Positions 51,489-60,470 of a DNA stretch of 64,000 nucleotides are shown here, piece by piece (within the stretch, counting starts at the first letter, position 1; every line of letters begins with the position of its first letter). Both the position numbers and the translations under genes were made by a program. The notes below the pieces were generated by a model that saw nothing but the letters and a program-made list of their open reading frames with translations, was not told where the DNA came from and did no database searches. Source of the DNA: JBJYKD01 sp049310025 (GTDB lineage: Bacteria; Bacillota; Thermosediminibacteria; Thermosediminibacterales; Tepidanaerobacteraceae); contig NZ_JBJYKD010000003.1 in assembly GCF_049310025.1 (NCBI RefSeq), forward strand, positions 85,197 through 149,196, written 5' to 3'.

Positions 51489-51856
51489 TGATTAGTGATA
51501 AGGTTCTTTATCGTGTAAAATACAGTTACTTTGGCCTTCGCCCACCGCTAATGCTGGCAATAGGTGTAGAGGTTCATGATGATTGGGTAGGCTTTCATGA
51601 CACCAATCGTGGACACCAATTCTTTGGCAAGCTTGTCAAAGAGACGAAGGATGGATTTGTATGGCACCGAATAGAAAACACGCTGGAGATGGGGTTAAAA
51701 GATTTTGGCCTGGTTGAGTTTAAAGCTCTCAGTCTTGAAGAATATAACAAGACGGTACGGCCTAATCTGATAGGGCCTATACCGGAGTTTAGTTCAACCG
51801 AGGAGCTTTATGAGTTTTACCGGCGCAAGTTCGGACGCCGAGGATATCATTACTGA
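51488..51856 (+). CDS. Hypothetical protein, possible immunity partner of the MuF fusion
   Basis: 122 residues from GTG 51488, overlapping the MuF stop by one base. AT-rich, like the toxin C-terminal end. It runs from VKYSYFGLRPPLMLAIGVEV through a FHDTNRGHQFFGKLVKET strand region to EELYEFYRRKFG. No family recognised. One small AT-rich gene behind a toxin-like C-terminus is how MuF toxin-immunity pairs are organised, but no direct evidence exists here. Confidence 0.55.
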   Translation: MISDKVLYRVKYSYFGLRPPLMLAIGVEVHDDWVGFHDTNRGHQFFGKLVKETKDGFVWHRIENTLEMGLKDFGLVEFKALSLEEYNKTVRPNLIGPIPEFSSTEELYEFYRRKFGRRGYHY

Positions 51857-51869
51857 GGTGATAAATACT

Positions 51870-52202
51870 ATGCCCGATAGGACAAAGGGTTGGGATGAAA
51901 CAAACACCAGTTATCGTTACCGGATTAGAGCACCGGACGACTTTCAGGATGGGTCATTCCGGACTATAGAGCTGCAAAACACCAACGGCATAAAAATGGT
52001 GGTCGGAAAACTGAAAAACGGGACTGGGTCGATGGTCGCCCAGTCTTTAATTTTTCCCAAGGATAAGGGCTGGACATTAGAGGATGCCAAGAAGTGGGTC
52101 AATGAGCATCCAGATTTGACCCACGTGGAAAAGGAGGTGGTTCCTGTGAAGGCGGTGCTGGAACAGATTACTAAGGCGAAGTGGTCAACCGCCTTCATTT
52201 GA
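51870..52202 (+). CDS. XkdF-like prohead protein, N-terminal part (ends at in-frame TGA)
   Basis: 110 residues from ATG 51870 to TGA 52200-52202. RIRAPDDFQDGSFRTIELQN and FPKDKGWTLEDAKKWVNEHP are typical of the first part of XkdF-type proteins. It ends AKWSTAFI, where such proteins normally continue into NNLPDAAFA. The same frame does continue directly in the next entry, so the two are one gene interrupted by TGA. Confidence 0.7.
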   Translation: MPDRTKGWDETNTSYRYRIRAPDDFQDGSFRTIELQNTNGIKMVVGKLKNGTGSMVAQSLIFPKDKGWTLEDAKKWVNEHPDLTHVEKEVVPVKAVLEQITKAKWSTAFI

Positions 52203-52214
52203 AGGCTCAATAAT

Positions 52215-52862
52215 TTGCCAGATGCCGCTTTTGCAATCATCGAGCCAGCATATAAGAAGGGCGAAACACAGGATAAGAGAGCCCGCCATCTGCCACACCA
52301 CAGCCAAAGCGTAACCGATCCCAACGACGATAGCACGGTGGACCTGCCGCACCTGCGAAATGCCCTGGCTCGGGCAAACCAGATACAGCCGATCACCGAC
52401 AGCATCACGGCGGAGGAATTGCGGAAGAAGGCCCTGGCCCACCTGCAGGCCCATGCCAAGCGGCTGGGGATCGGGGAGGTCGGCGAGGTAAAGAAAGAGA
52501 TCGCCTTCAAGAAGGCGGACCTGCAAAAGCGGATTGTCTACGGCGAGGTCTACGTCCCCAACGAAAGGGATTCCCAGGGCCAATGGATGACCGCTGAGGA
52601 AATCGAAAAGATGGCCCATCGGTTCATGGAGAACCTGCGGCTCACGCAAATCGACAAGCAGCACGACTGGGAGCCTGACGAGGGGGTTGTCGTGGAGAGT
52701 TTCATAGCCCGGCCGGGAGACCCGGATTTCACGCCGGGTGCCTGGGTGCTTGCCACAAAAATCCTGAAAGAGGAGACGTGGCAGGCCATCCTTAAGGGCG
52801 AGATCACCGGCTATTCTATGGCCGGTGTTGCTGAGTTAATCCCGGAGGAGGGGGTGAGTTAA
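52215..52862 (+). CDS. XkdF-like prohead serine protease, main part
   Basis: 215 residues from TTG 52215, in the same frame as the upstream piece (51870). LPDAAFAIIEPAYKKGETQD and RARHLPHHSQSV belong to the normal middle of the protein; the protease domain (about 90-205) shows IVYGEVYVPNERDSQGQWMT, QIDKQHDWEPDEGVVVESFI and ITGYSMAGVAEL, with the Ser in GYSMAG and His in KQHDW as possible catalytic residues. It would process the prohead. A weak ribosome site allows independent translation. Confidence 0.75.
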   Translation: MPDAAFAIIEPAYKKGETQDKRARHLPHHSQSVTDPNDDSTVDLPHLRNALARANQIQPITDSITAEELRKKALAHLQAHAKRLGIGEVGEVKKEIAFKKADLQKRIVYGEVYVPNERDSQGQWMTAEEIEKMAHRFMENLRLTQIDKQHDWEPDEGVVVESFIARPGDPDFTPGAWVLATKILKEETWQAILKGEITGYSMAGVAELIPEEGVS

Positions 52863-53711
52863 GTGGATAAACCAATACCTGGGGAACTGCGAAATGTTGA
52901 TGTCCAGATGGTAAGTCTGGTCCACAAGGGGGCCAACCGGCGACAGTTTAAAATATTCAAGTCTGCCGATTATCCAGAAGAACCAGTACCTCAGCAGGAT
53001 GTGGAACAGCAGCAATATAGGGGATTGTTCCGAGTGCTGAAAGAATTTTTTACCGGTGCAAGAAAAGCAGAAACAAATCAGGATTCTTTCGCCCAAGCTA
53101 TGGCAGCAAATGAGGCAGAGGATGCTCTCTGGCGGGCATTTTCGACATTGCATGAAGTATGTGCTAACATCCTGAGCAGTGATTCTGAGGATAAAACTAC
53201 CAGAATCAATCAGGTGGTAGACGAATTTAGGGCATATTTGCTCGGCAAAATCGGCCAGCTCGGCGTTGCCAAGGCCGCCGAGCAGTTGTCTGTAGGATTA
53301 GAGAAAGCGGGACGTAAAATTAGCGCGGCACGGTTGAAAGCGTTGAAGGATGCCCATAGCATCCTGGCTCAGATTATCGCCGAAGCCGAAGCCGATAACC
53401 AAGACGGGGAGGGAACGCAAGTGACAAAAGAAGAACTGAGCAAAATGGTGGCTGAAGCGGTGAACGAGGCCACGAAACCCATTAGTGAGAGGTTAGAGAA
53501 GTTAGAAAAACAGGCAGACGGTAAACCGGAGGTCGGCCAGGAGAAAGATGAGCTTCAGGAAGTTATCAAGGCGGCTGTGGCTGAGGCCGTCAAGCCCCTG
53601 GAAGACCGCCTGGAAGTGGTAGAGAAAGCAAGAGGCATTTCAAACAAGATCCCGGAAGGCAAAGAGTCTGTAGAAAAGTCCGACTTCTGGGGCGGTGTAT
53701 TTTTAGGCTAA
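52863..53711 (+). CDS. Capsid assembly scaffold-like protein
   Basis: 282 residues from GTG 52863, right after the protease gene. VDVQMVSLVHKGANRRQFKI at the start is found on XkdF-related and scaffold proteins; the rest is a coiled-coil, Ala/Glu-rich (VAEAVNEATKPISERLEKLE). Position between protease and major capsid suggests a scaffold. The family is otherwise unclear. Confidence 0.6.
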   Translation: MDKPIPGELRNVDVQMVSLVHKGANRRQFKIFKSADYPEEPVPQQDVEQQQYRGLFRVLKEFFTGARKAETNQDSFAQAMAANEAEDALWRAFSTLHEVCANILSSDSEDKTTRINQVVDEFRAYLLGKIGQLGVAKAAEQLSVGLEKAGRKISAARLKALKDAHSILAQIIAEAEADNQDGEGTQVTKEELSKMVAEAVNEATKPISERLEKLEKQADGKPEVGQEKDELQEVIKAAVAEAVKPLEDRLEVVEKARGISNKIPEGKESVEKSDFWGGVFLG

Positions 53712-53732
53712 AGAAAGAAGGAGGTATGCTAA

Positions 53733-54662
53733 ATGATTTCTAACAGGACTCTCATTGCTAAAGCAGCTATAACTTCGGCAGATTTAGCTACTGGCGGCAA
53801 ACTCAATCCTGAACAGGCAGACAAATTTATTGATTACATTGTAGACCAGTCCGCATTTCTGAAGGATATCAGGACCGAGAGAATGACCGGTCCGACGAAG
53901 GACTTAGACTTCATCGGGGTGGCAAGTCGAATCATCCGTAAAGGTGTGGAAGCTACCGAGCCTACCGAAACTGCTGGCATCCAGACCAGCAAGAAGCAGC
54001 TCAATTCAGTGGAGGTAATCCTGCCGGCGGATATTTCCATTGGTTTCCTCGAGGACAATATCGAAAAGGCTGGGGCCGAGGATCACATTGCCAGATTGCT
54101 GGCGTTGCAGTTTGGGAACGACCTGACCGACCTGGCGTGGAACGGGGATACTGCAACGCCGAGTACCGATCCATTTTATCCGTTCCTTTCCATTGACGAC
54201 GGGTTTATCAAACTGGCTAAGTCCAGTCCCAATACTCACAAGTTTGATACCAACGGCAGCACCGACTACAAAGGCGTGGTCTTCCCAGGCATGCTGAACA
54301 TGCTGCCAAACAAATATAAGGCCAATAAAGCCGAGTTGAGATTCTATGTTTCTCCCACCGTGGCAGAAGCCTATATTGAGCAGCTGACCACCCGCCAGAC
54401 AGCCTGGGCGGATGAACTGCTTCAGACGGGGAATTTGCCCCAGTATAAAGGTATAACCATCTTCCCGGTAGACTTTATCCCTGACGATGTGATTGTTCTC
54501 ACCTTGCGGAAAAACCTTGCTACCGGCATCCAGCGGGATTTCACTAACGATCGAGTCCGCCAACCCAGGAAGAGAATTATCGAGTACACCATGACTGCAA
54601 GGACAGATGCAGCACAGATAGTACTCGATGATGCTCTTGTCATAGGATACAACCTTGTATAA
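53733..54662 (+). CDS. Major capsid protein (P2 gpN-like family)
   Basis: 309 residues, ATG after AAGGAGGTATG. TLIAKAAITSADLATGGKLN, FLKDIRTERMTGPTKDLDFI, IGFLEDNIEKAGAEDHIARL and RQPRKRIIEYTMTARTDAAQ fit the P2-type HK97-fold capsid proteins. Its strong ribosome site fits high expression. Forms the icosahedral shell. Confidence 0.88.
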   Translation: MISNRTLIAKAAITSADLATGGKLNPEQADKFIDYIVDQSAFLKDIRTERMTGPTKDLDFIGVASRIIRKGVEATEPTETAGIQTSKKQLNSVEVILPADISIGFLEDNIEKAGAEDHIARLLALQFGNDLTDLAWNGDTATPSTDPFYPFLSIDDGFIKLAKSSPNTHKFDTNGSTDYKGVVFPGMLNMLPNKYKANKAELRFYVSPTVAEAYIEQLTTRQTAWADELLQTGNLPQYKGITIFPVDFIPDDVIVLTLRKNLATGIQRDFTNDRVRQPRKRIIEYTMTARTDAAQIVLDDALVIGYNLV

Positions 54663-54679
54663 GTGGAAGGTGATTAACG

Positions 54680-54892
54680 ATGGCTGAAAAGAAGAAGGAT
54701 GTCCAGTTAGAAACTGAGAGCAACGATGAGCAGAATAGAAAAGTAGTCGTGCTGGTGCTGAAGGGTGCGGCCACTCTAGTATCCGGCGGAAAGAAGTTCG
54801 TGAAAAATGTTCCACAGCAGGTTGAGGACCAGGAAATGGCTAAAAGACTGCTTGCATCCGGACTGTTTGAAACGGCAGGTGATAAGAGGTGA
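54680..54892 (+). CDS. Small head protein, hypothetical
   Basis: 70 residues, ATG after GGAAGGTG. Lys-rich N-terminus, then VVVLVLKGAATLVSGGKKFV. Overlaps the next start (GTGA). Probably a minor head or decoration protein by position; no family seen. Confidence 0.6.
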   Translation: MAEKKKDVQLETESNDEQNRKVVVLVLKGAATLVSGGKKFVKNVPQQVEDQEMAKRLLASGLFETAGDKR

Positions 54893-55098
54893 AAATCCCA
54901 TACAACATCGGGGACGCCGGAGCCCATCAGGAAAAACTCTGGCGGATATTGAACGACATGGCGGCTGACCTGGAAGCGCTGAAGAATGCCCTGCAAACTC
55001 ACACCCACGGGGGAGTTACAGCTGGCGCTGATAGTACTGCAGTCACTACGACCACCGTAACTCTCAAGACTATCAAGTCGGATAACTATACTGGCTAA
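54889..55098 (+). CDS. Small head fibre-like protein, hypothetical
   Basis: 69 residues from GTG 54889. MKIPYNIGDAGAHQEKLWRI and a C-terminal THTHGGVTAGADSTAVTTTT run, a His/Thr pattern common in phage fibre or decoration proteins. Function inferred from position only. Confidence 0.55.
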   Translation: MKIPYNIGDAGAHQEKLWRILNDMAADLEALKNALQTHTHGGVTAGADSTAVTTTTVTLKTIKSDNYTG

Positions 55099-55109
55099 GG
55101 AGGAGGAAC

Positions 55110-55337
55110 ATGGGGCAGATTAAAGAGTTCGCAACTTCGGACCTTGCTCTGGCCGGATATCTGAAGTTGCGGGGATTAGAGTTAGTAAAAGTAGACCGCT
55201 CCAACCCAAGGAAGGCGGTCTTTTATTTTGACGACAGCATCGATGTTGCAGAACAATTGATGCTTGAGTTTGCAAACTCTGATTTTCGCAAATATGACGC
55301 AGAGATAAGGGCGCTGAAGAAACTCATTCACAGGTAG
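55110..55337 (+). CDS. DUF5659-like small phage protein
   Basis: 75 residues, ATG after AGGAGGAGGAAC. FATSDLALAGYLKLRGLELV and KAVFYFDDS resemble DUF5659, small phage proteins of unknown function. Sits between capsid and connector genes. Confidence 0.65.
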   Translation: MGQIKEFATSDLALAGYLKLRGLELVKVDRSNPRKAVFYFDDSIDVAEQLMLEFANSDFRKYDAEIRALKKLIHR

Positions 55338-55340
55338 GTG

Positions 55341-55964
55341 ATGGCCGTGGCATATTGTACGATTCAGGATATCCGTGATGAAGGGATAACAGCAGAGCAG
55401 GCTTCAGACGTAAGGCTTACAAACTTAATTGCACTTGCGACCGCTTATATAGATGGAGTGACGAGACAGTGGTTTGAACCCCGGGCCATGACTATCACCC
55501 TCGATGGAAACGGCAGCGAAACGCTTCTCCTGCCGGTGTTTCCTATTGAGGTCGTGAGTGTAACCGTAGACGGGCAGGCCATCACCGACTATAAGGTTTA
55601 TAACCGGTTCTTCCCCGATGACCGCCGCAACCCCAAGATCTTCAGGGAGGCCGGATGGCCGGAGGGGCGCCAAAATGTCTCTATCCAGGGAACCTGGGGC
55701 TTTGTGGACAAGATGGGAACGCAGTACACGACCCCCGCCATGATTAAGCAGGTTGCCAAGAGGCTGGTCATTCGGGAGTTGCCCTTGCTGGGCGATGCAG
55801 AGGGGCAGGAAGAGCGCAAGCGTGCACGTATAGTGAGCGAGACTACTGACGGCCACTCCTACACCCTGGAGCGGCTGGCGACGACCCTTGACCTGACCGG
55901 CGACCCGGATATTGACGGTGTGCTGGCCCTTTTCCGGGCCCCGATAGCCATCGGAGGGGTGTAA
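55341..55964 (+). CDS. Head-tail connector protein (gp6/gp15-like)
   Basis: 207 residues; start ATG 55341 (a GTG at 55338 is in frame). AYCTIQDIRDEGITAEQASD, TAYIDGVTRQWFEP, VEVVSVTVDGQ-like strands and AKRLVIRELPLL helices are typical of connector proteins (HK97 gp6/SPP1 gp15 class). It joins the portal to the tail. Confidence 0.75.
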   Translation: MAVAYCTIQDIRDEGITAEQASDVRLTNLIALATAYIDGVTRQWFEPRAMTITLDGNGSETLLLPVFPIEVVSVTVDGQAITDYKVYNRFFPDDRRNPKIFREAGWPEGRQNVSIQGTWGFVDKMGTQYTTPAMIKQVAKRLVIRELPLLGDAEGQEERKRARIVSETTDGHSYTLERLATTLDLTGDPDIDGVLALFRAPIAIGGV

Positions 55965-56339
55965 ATGAAGCCCAAACTTATTCACCCGGTAGAAGTGGCT
56001 GTTTGTCGGGTTGACCGAACGGCCATGCAGTTTGACCCTGATTTCAGGGAGCCCATTGGAGAAATAAAGTATGAGAGCACGCCGGTAACAGTTAAAGCCC
56101 AGGTGAAATATGATCGCTTTGAGGCACTCAATATGGTGCCCGGGGGAGATTCGCCGCAAACATCAGGTTACCTGTTGGTTGAAGCCGAGCCTCCCGGCGG
56201 CCTCAATAAGGGGGATAAAATCATCAGTATCGCAGGTATATCGACCGAGCTTTACGTGACAGAAAAGCGGCCGGCGGTTCACTACGGAGGACGTGCGAGA
56301 ATGCTTAAAATACTATTTGAAGCGGGCGATAAAGGATGA
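55965..56339 (+). CDS. Head closure/stopper protein
   Basis: 124 residues, ATG 55965 directly after the connector stop. Beta-rich (VEVAVCRVDRTAMQFDPDFR; TPVTVKAQVKYDRFEALN). Size and position fit the stopper (SPP1 gp16 class). 4-base overlap with the next gene. Confidence 0.65.
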   Translation: MKPKLIHPVEVAVCRVDRTAMQFDPDFREPIGEIKYESTPVTVKAQVKYDRFEALNMVPGGDSPQTSGYLLVEAEPPGGLNKGDKIISIAGISTELYVTEKRPAVHYGGRARMLKILFEAGDKG

Positions 56340-56905
56340 TAGAGGCAAAACTGATAGGCGATTGGGCAAAGTGTAAGGCATTTCTGGATAAGCTGGACGA
56401 CAATTTCAAAAAAGCCTATAAAACCGGTCTGAACAGGGTAGGGCAGGCGGCGGTAAAATCTCTCAAAAAAGGAATGACCGAAGGAGCGCCGGGAGGCCAG
56501 AAGTATGCGCCAAATCATCCTTTCACCATTGCACGCAAAGGGTCATCGAAGCCCTTAATAAACCATGGAGACCTGCGAAACAGCATAACGTACAGGGTAA
56601 TAGGCGGAGCGACGGTCTTCGCAGGCGTGCTTAGAAGCGCAAAGGGGAAAGACGGACAGCAGCTGGTGAATATTGCGGCAATTCATGAGCTCGGAGACGG
56701 CAACGGCGGTGACTTATACATCAAGGTAACGCCCAAGATGCGTGCATATCTGCATTCACAAGGGCTGCACCTTAAAGAAAGTACAAAATACATTCGCATT
56801 CCACGGCGGCCCACATTTGAGCCTGTCTTTGAGGCGGAAAAAGAAAACTGGCAGGAATTGTTCATTAAGACGGTGCAGCAGGGCACCATAGGGGGCGGGT
56901 CGTAA
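56336..56905 (+). CDS. Tail completion protein (gpS/HK97 gp10-like)
   Basis: 189 residues. AKCKAFLDKLDDNFKKAYKT, LINHGDLRNSITYRVIG and VFAGVLRSAKGKDGQ, IAAIHELGDG, EPVFEAEKENWQELF match the virion morphogenesis/tail completion family (LxxTGxLRxSI, HQxG-type motifs). Joins the tail to the head. Confidence 0.75.
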   Translation: MIEAKLIGDWAKCKAFLDKLDDNFKKAYKTGLNRVGQAAVKSLKKGMTEGAPGGQKYAPNHPFTIARKGSSKPLINHGDLRNSITYRVIGGATVFAGVLRSAKGKDGQQLVNIAAIHELGDGNGGDLYIKVTPKMRAYLHSQGLHLKESTKYIRIPRRPTFEPVFEAEKENWQELFIKTVQQGTIGGGS

Positions 56906-57457
56906 ATGATAGAATCGGTGATGCGGACACTCCTCCAGAAATTCAAGGCTGAAGTGTTGCCCAATACCGTAACTAGCACTCATGACTCTATGCTGCAAAT
57001 AGCTCAGTTGCCGGTGCTGGTTCTTTTTTTGCCGGATATAACTGAAGCGAGTATTGATGATGCTAATGTGCCAAATCTGGTTAAGGATGAGGTAGCAGGC
57101 ACAGTAAGAGTATACGCACCGCCGGGGTTTTATGATCTGCAATTTGACTTTGAAATAACGGCAGAGAATACTCTTGAAGTTCTTGATATTGGCGAAAAAC
57201 TCACAGCATGGATTGGAGCAAACCCATATCTTTCAGTTGGCGAATACGAATATCCGCTGCGCTTTATAGAGCCTTTATCGAGTCCAAACAGGGCTGGCGG
57301 GAAATTGATCCGGGCAACAGGGCGCTTTGTGGTGGAAGGTGTTGAGGTAAGCAGTGGAGTATATTATGACGGCAAGCTGGCAAAGGAGTTCCAAGCGACT
57401 TTTAATAACCCTACCACTGGGGGCGAAGATAATGTGGCCTACAGTCTTAAGAAATAG
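56906..57457 (+). CDS. Tail terminator-like protein
   Basis: 183 residues, ATG 56906. MIESVMRTLLQKFKAEVLPN, YDLQFDFEITAENTLEVLDI and RATGRFVVEGVEV fit a tail terminator or related tail protein just before the sheath. Exact family not certain. Confidence 0.6.
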   Translation: MIESVMRTLLQKFKAEVLPNTVTSTHDSMLQIAQLPVLVLFLPDITEASIDDANVPNLVKDEVAGTVRVYAPPGFYDLQFDFEITAENTLEVLDIGEKLTAWIGANPYLSVGEYEYPLRFIEPLSSPNRAGGKLIRATGRFVVEGVEVSSGVYYDGKLAKEFQATFNNPTTGGEDNVAYSLKK

Positions 57458-57469
57458 CGAGGTGATAAA

Positions 57470-57694
57470 ATGGGCACAGTGAGGCTCAAAAATAAACAGA
57501 ATGCTCCCTTAGCTTTGGAATTAGGGGCAGGGAAAGGGCTGCACTTGCAAGCTTTAGAGGAACTAGAGGTTGATGAAGCGATCTTAAAAAGTGAACAGGT
57601 AAAAGCTGCAATTGCGGCTGGATACCTGAGAGTTATATCGGTGAAAAAAGAAGAGAGTTCTGAAAGCAAAGCGAAAAAAGGAAGTGATAAATAA
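57470..57694 (+). CDS. Small protein before the sheath gene
   Basis: 74 residues, ATG 57470 after GAGGTG. GTVRLKNKQNAPLALELGAG and EELEVDEAILKSEQVKAA. Lys-rich C-terminus. Overlaps the sheath start by one base (TAATG). Function unknown. Confidence 0.6.
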   Translation: MGTVRLKNKQNAPLALELGAGKGLHLQALEELEVDEAILKSEQVKAAIAAGYLRVISVKKEESSESKAKKGSDK

Positions 57695-59232
57695 TGCCTG
57701 AATTCCTTTCTCCTGGACATTATGTGACTGAAGCGCAGCCTCAGGTGGTAACTATATCGGGCGCACCTACCAGTACGGCGGCTCTAGTTGGTATTGCGGA
57801 AAAGGGCCCCATCGGTCAGGCAACATTGATAACATCATGGACACAGTTTAAGGAAACCTTCGGAGGATTTATTTCAAACGGATGGCTGGCTTATGCTGCT
57901 TATGGTCTGTTCATGAACAAGCAAGGGGCAAGGGTGTATGTAGTGAGGACTGCCCATTATACCGACCCGAGTGATCCCGCTACTCTGACTGCGGTCAAGG
58001 CTACAGTCTCCTTAAAGGATAGAGCTACCACTCCAGTCGACACGCTCAGAGTTGATGCCCTGAACGAAGGCACATGGGGCAACAGGCTCAAAGTCAAAAT
58101 TGAGGATGCGACTAAGGACTCGACTAATAAGTTTAAATTAACAGTTCTGGAAACCGTCAATGGGCAGGATATAGTGCGAGAAGTATTTGATGAGCTTTCC
58201 ATGATTGACACTTACCCGGATTACGTTGAAACCCGCATAAATGGTGTGAGCAAGTATATCACGGTCACAGATATGAACAGCGCTACCCCCACCCCAAATG
58301 ACAGGCCGGCGGTGGGCACATTCAGCCTGGCAAACGGGGATGACGGGTTAACCGGTTTGGCAGATACTGACTACATTGGCTCGGCAGCCGGGCGCACTGG
58401 ACTGTATGCGCTGGACGTTGTTCAAGAAAGTCTACTTATTGCCATTCCCGGAGTGGCAACAAGTGCGGTGCAAAATGCTGCTCTGGATTATGCAGCCGGC
58501 CGCAAAGACTGCTTTGTAGTGCTCGATCCACCCTTTGGGAACACTCCGGATCAGGTCAAAACTTATGTTGAGACCACAGCAGGCCTCAATAGTAGCTATG
58601 GAGCTATCTACTATCCCAACGTAAAGATAATGGACCCGTTAACGAGCAAGGAAAAGGTGGTCCCGCCTTCCGGTTTCATTATTGGGGCATATGCCCGTAC
58701 CGATGGAGATAAAGGTGTATGGAAGGTGGCGGCAGGTATCGAAGACGGGAGACTGGCCGGAGTAATAGGATTGGAAACCGACTTGGTAAACGACAAGGCT
58801 GTGCGTGATGTGCTCTATCCTGCACGGATTAACCCGATCTGCTTCCTGCGGGGCTACGGCATAAGGGTCTACGGTGCCAGGACGCTGGATGGCAGCAAAG
58901 AATTTCCGTATATAAACGAGCGCAGGACTTTTATATACTGTGAGAAATCTATCTACGAGGGTACTCAGTTTGCCGAGTTCGAGAACAATGAACCCGGTCT
59001 GTGGAAGCGGCTGACCCGTAGCATAACATCCTTCCTTTTGACGGTGTGGAGGCAGGGAGGCCTCAGGGGAGAAAAGCCGCAGGATGCTTTTGTGGTCAAA
59101 ATTGATGAAGAGCTCAACACCCAGGAGTTCATCGACCAGGGCATTGTACGGGGCCTAATCGGCCTGGCTACCCAGCGCCCTGCGGAGTTCATCTGGTTTG
59201 AATTCCAGCGCAAGGTTCAGACCGAAGGATAA
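57694..59232 (+). CDS. Phage tail sheath protein
   Basis: 512 residues. SPGHYVTEAQPQVVTISGAP and ALVGIAEKGPIGQATLITSW at the N-terminus, then RINPICFLRGYGIRVYGART, TFIYCEKSIYEGTQFAEFEN and the PQDAFVVKIDEELN end are typical sheath features. Contractile outer tube of a myovirus-type tail. Confidence 0.95.
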   Translation: MPEFLSPGHYVTEAQPQVVTISGAPTSTAALVGIAEKGPIGQATLITSWTQFKETFGGFISNGWLAYAAYGLFMNKQGARVYVVRTAHYTDPSDPATLTAVKATVSLKDRATTPVDTLRVDALNEGTWGNRLKVKIEDATKDSTNKFKLTVLETVNGQDIVREVFDELSMIDTYPDYVETRINGVSKYITVTDMNSATPTPNDRPAVGTFSLANGDDGLTGLADTDYIGSAAGRTGLYALDVVQESLLIAIPGVATSAVQNAALDYAAGRKDCFVVLDPPFGNTPDQVKTYVETTAGLNSSYGAIYYPNVKIMDPLTSKEKVVPPSGFIIGAYARTDGDKGVWKVAAGIEDGRLAGVIGLETDLVNDKAVRDVLYPARINPICFLRGYGIRVYGARTLDGSKEFPYINERRTFIYCEKSIYEGTQFAEFENNEPGLWKRLTRSITSFLLTVWRQGGLRGEKPQDAFVVKIDEELNTQEFIDQGIVRGLIGLATQRPAEFIWFEFQRKVQTEG

Positions 59233-59248
59233 TCGGGAGGTGATCTAA

Positions 59249-59704
59249 ATGGCTGGTAAGGCACGGAGTTATTTCGACCGCTTCAAATTTCTGGTAGAAA
59301 TAGACGGTATAACTCAAACGGGATTTCAAAAATGCAGCGAGTTAAAGGGCTCGGTAGGGAAAATCGAGCACCGTGAAGGTGGAGGATTATTGCCCGATAA
59401 AAGTCCAGGATTCGGAAATTATAGTGATATTACTCTCGAATATGGTGCGACAAAGAATCTTGAAACATATGAGTGGTTCCGTCAGGTCATTGATGCATCA
59501 CAGGAAACAGGAGGTGCAGACCCGGACGAATATAAGCGCAACCTGTCAATCATACAACTGGATAGAGCCGGTAGAGAGGTCCAGCGGTGGAATGTGTATG
59601 GTGCGTGGCCCACGGATTTTGTAGCTGGTGAATGGGATAGCACCTCTGAAGAAAAAACAATTCGCAAGCTAACTCTTGCTATCGATTACTTTGAACCAGC
59701 ATGA
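59249..59704 (+). CDS. Tail tube protein (T4 gp19-like)
   Basis: 151 residues, ATG after GGGAGGTG. RFKFLVEIDGITQTGFQKCS, EYREGGGLLP-like (EHREGGGLLPDKSPGFGNYS), YEWFRQVIDA and VYGAWPTDFVAGEWDSTSEE match the T4 gp19/CIS tube family. Inner tube inside the sheath. Confidence 0.93.
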   Translation: MAGKARSYFDRFKFLVEIDGITQTGFQKCSELKGSVGKIEHREGGGLLPDKSPGFGNYSDITLEYGATKNLETYEWFRQVIDASQETGGADPDEYKRNLSIIQLDRAGREVQRWNVYGAWPTDFVAGEWDSTSEEKTIRKLTLAIDYFEPA

Positions 59705-59732
59705 TTATTTATCTTATTAGGGAGGGATTAGA

Positions 59733-60470
59733 GTGACCGAGTTGCCCAAGACCCTGGCTGAAGCAGAAATAAAGCCGGGTGTTTTTCTTTTCCCCGGAAG
59801 GTGGGAAGGTGAACTGCGGGAGATGACCACTGCCGAAGAAGACATGCTGTTAAACAGGCGGCAGGGCCGGGAGTGGGAAGCCATCAACAAGGTCCTGCAG
59901 GCCTGCCTTCTCACCCCGGGTATGGACGTAATGGATATGCTGGTGGGTGATAGGGTTTTCGCCCTGCTCCAGCTGCGGCGGATAACTTACGGCGATGGAT
60001 TTGTCTTCCGGGTGACCTGCCCGCGGTGCAACGCCAGATTTGAGTGGGAGGAGAACCTTGGCGACCTGAAGATTAAATACCTTGAAAATCCGGAGCATGC
60101 GAAGCCGGAGCATACATTTACGTTTACCCTGCCTAAATCGGGCAAGGTGATAAAGTGGCGAATGCTCCGGGGGAAAGATGAACAAAAAATGGCAGCTATG
60201 CGTAGGGACCATCCGGATGCTCTGATGACTTCTATTATGCTGCTCCGGGTGGTGGAGATCGAGGGAGAGAAAATAGTCACCCGCAAGGCTTTTGCGGAAT
60301 TACCAGCTTCCGATGCGGCAGCATTCCGGGGAGAAGTGGAAGTGCGAGAATGCGGCGTGGATACCACCATCACCCTGGAGTGCCCGGAGTGCTGGAACGT
60401 TTTTGATATGGACCTGCCCATGGCGGGGCAGGGTTTTTTATTGCCGACGGGGATGAAGGGCGGTCGGTAG
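59733..60470 (+). CDS. Tail assembly chaperone / T4-type baseplate hub assembly protein (zero-frame product)
   Basis: 245 residues from GTG 59733 to TAG 60468-60470. Contains FPGRWEGELREMTTAEEDML, LQLRRITYGDGFVFRVTCPR, two Cys pairs (CPRC and CPEC) and ELPASDAAAF. Fits the PF12322-type group at this spot in contractile phages. Near its end the frame meets T TTT TTA at 60434-60440, where a -1 shift would extend it (next entry). Confidence 0.8.
   Translation: MTELPKTLAEAEIKPGVFLFPGRWEGELREMTTAEEDMLLNRRQGREWEAINKVLQACLLTPGMDVMDMLVGDRVFALLQLRRITYGDGFVFRVTCPRCNARFEWEENLGDLKIKYLENPEHAKPEHTFTFTLPKSGKVIKWRMLRGKDEQKMAAMRRDHPDALMTSIMLLRVVEIEGEKIVTRKAFAELPASDAAAFRGEVEVRECGVDTTITLECPECWNVFDMDLPMAGQGFLLPTGMKGGR
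60434..60440 (+). promoter_or_regulatory. Programmed -1 frameshift heptamer T TTT TTA
   Basis: Zero-frame codons GGT TTT TTA place TTTTTTA exactly as X XXY YYZ. CCGAC (60444-60448) and GTCGG (60463-60467) could form a stem a few bases downstream. The -1 frame is open to 60661. Confidence 0.75.
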
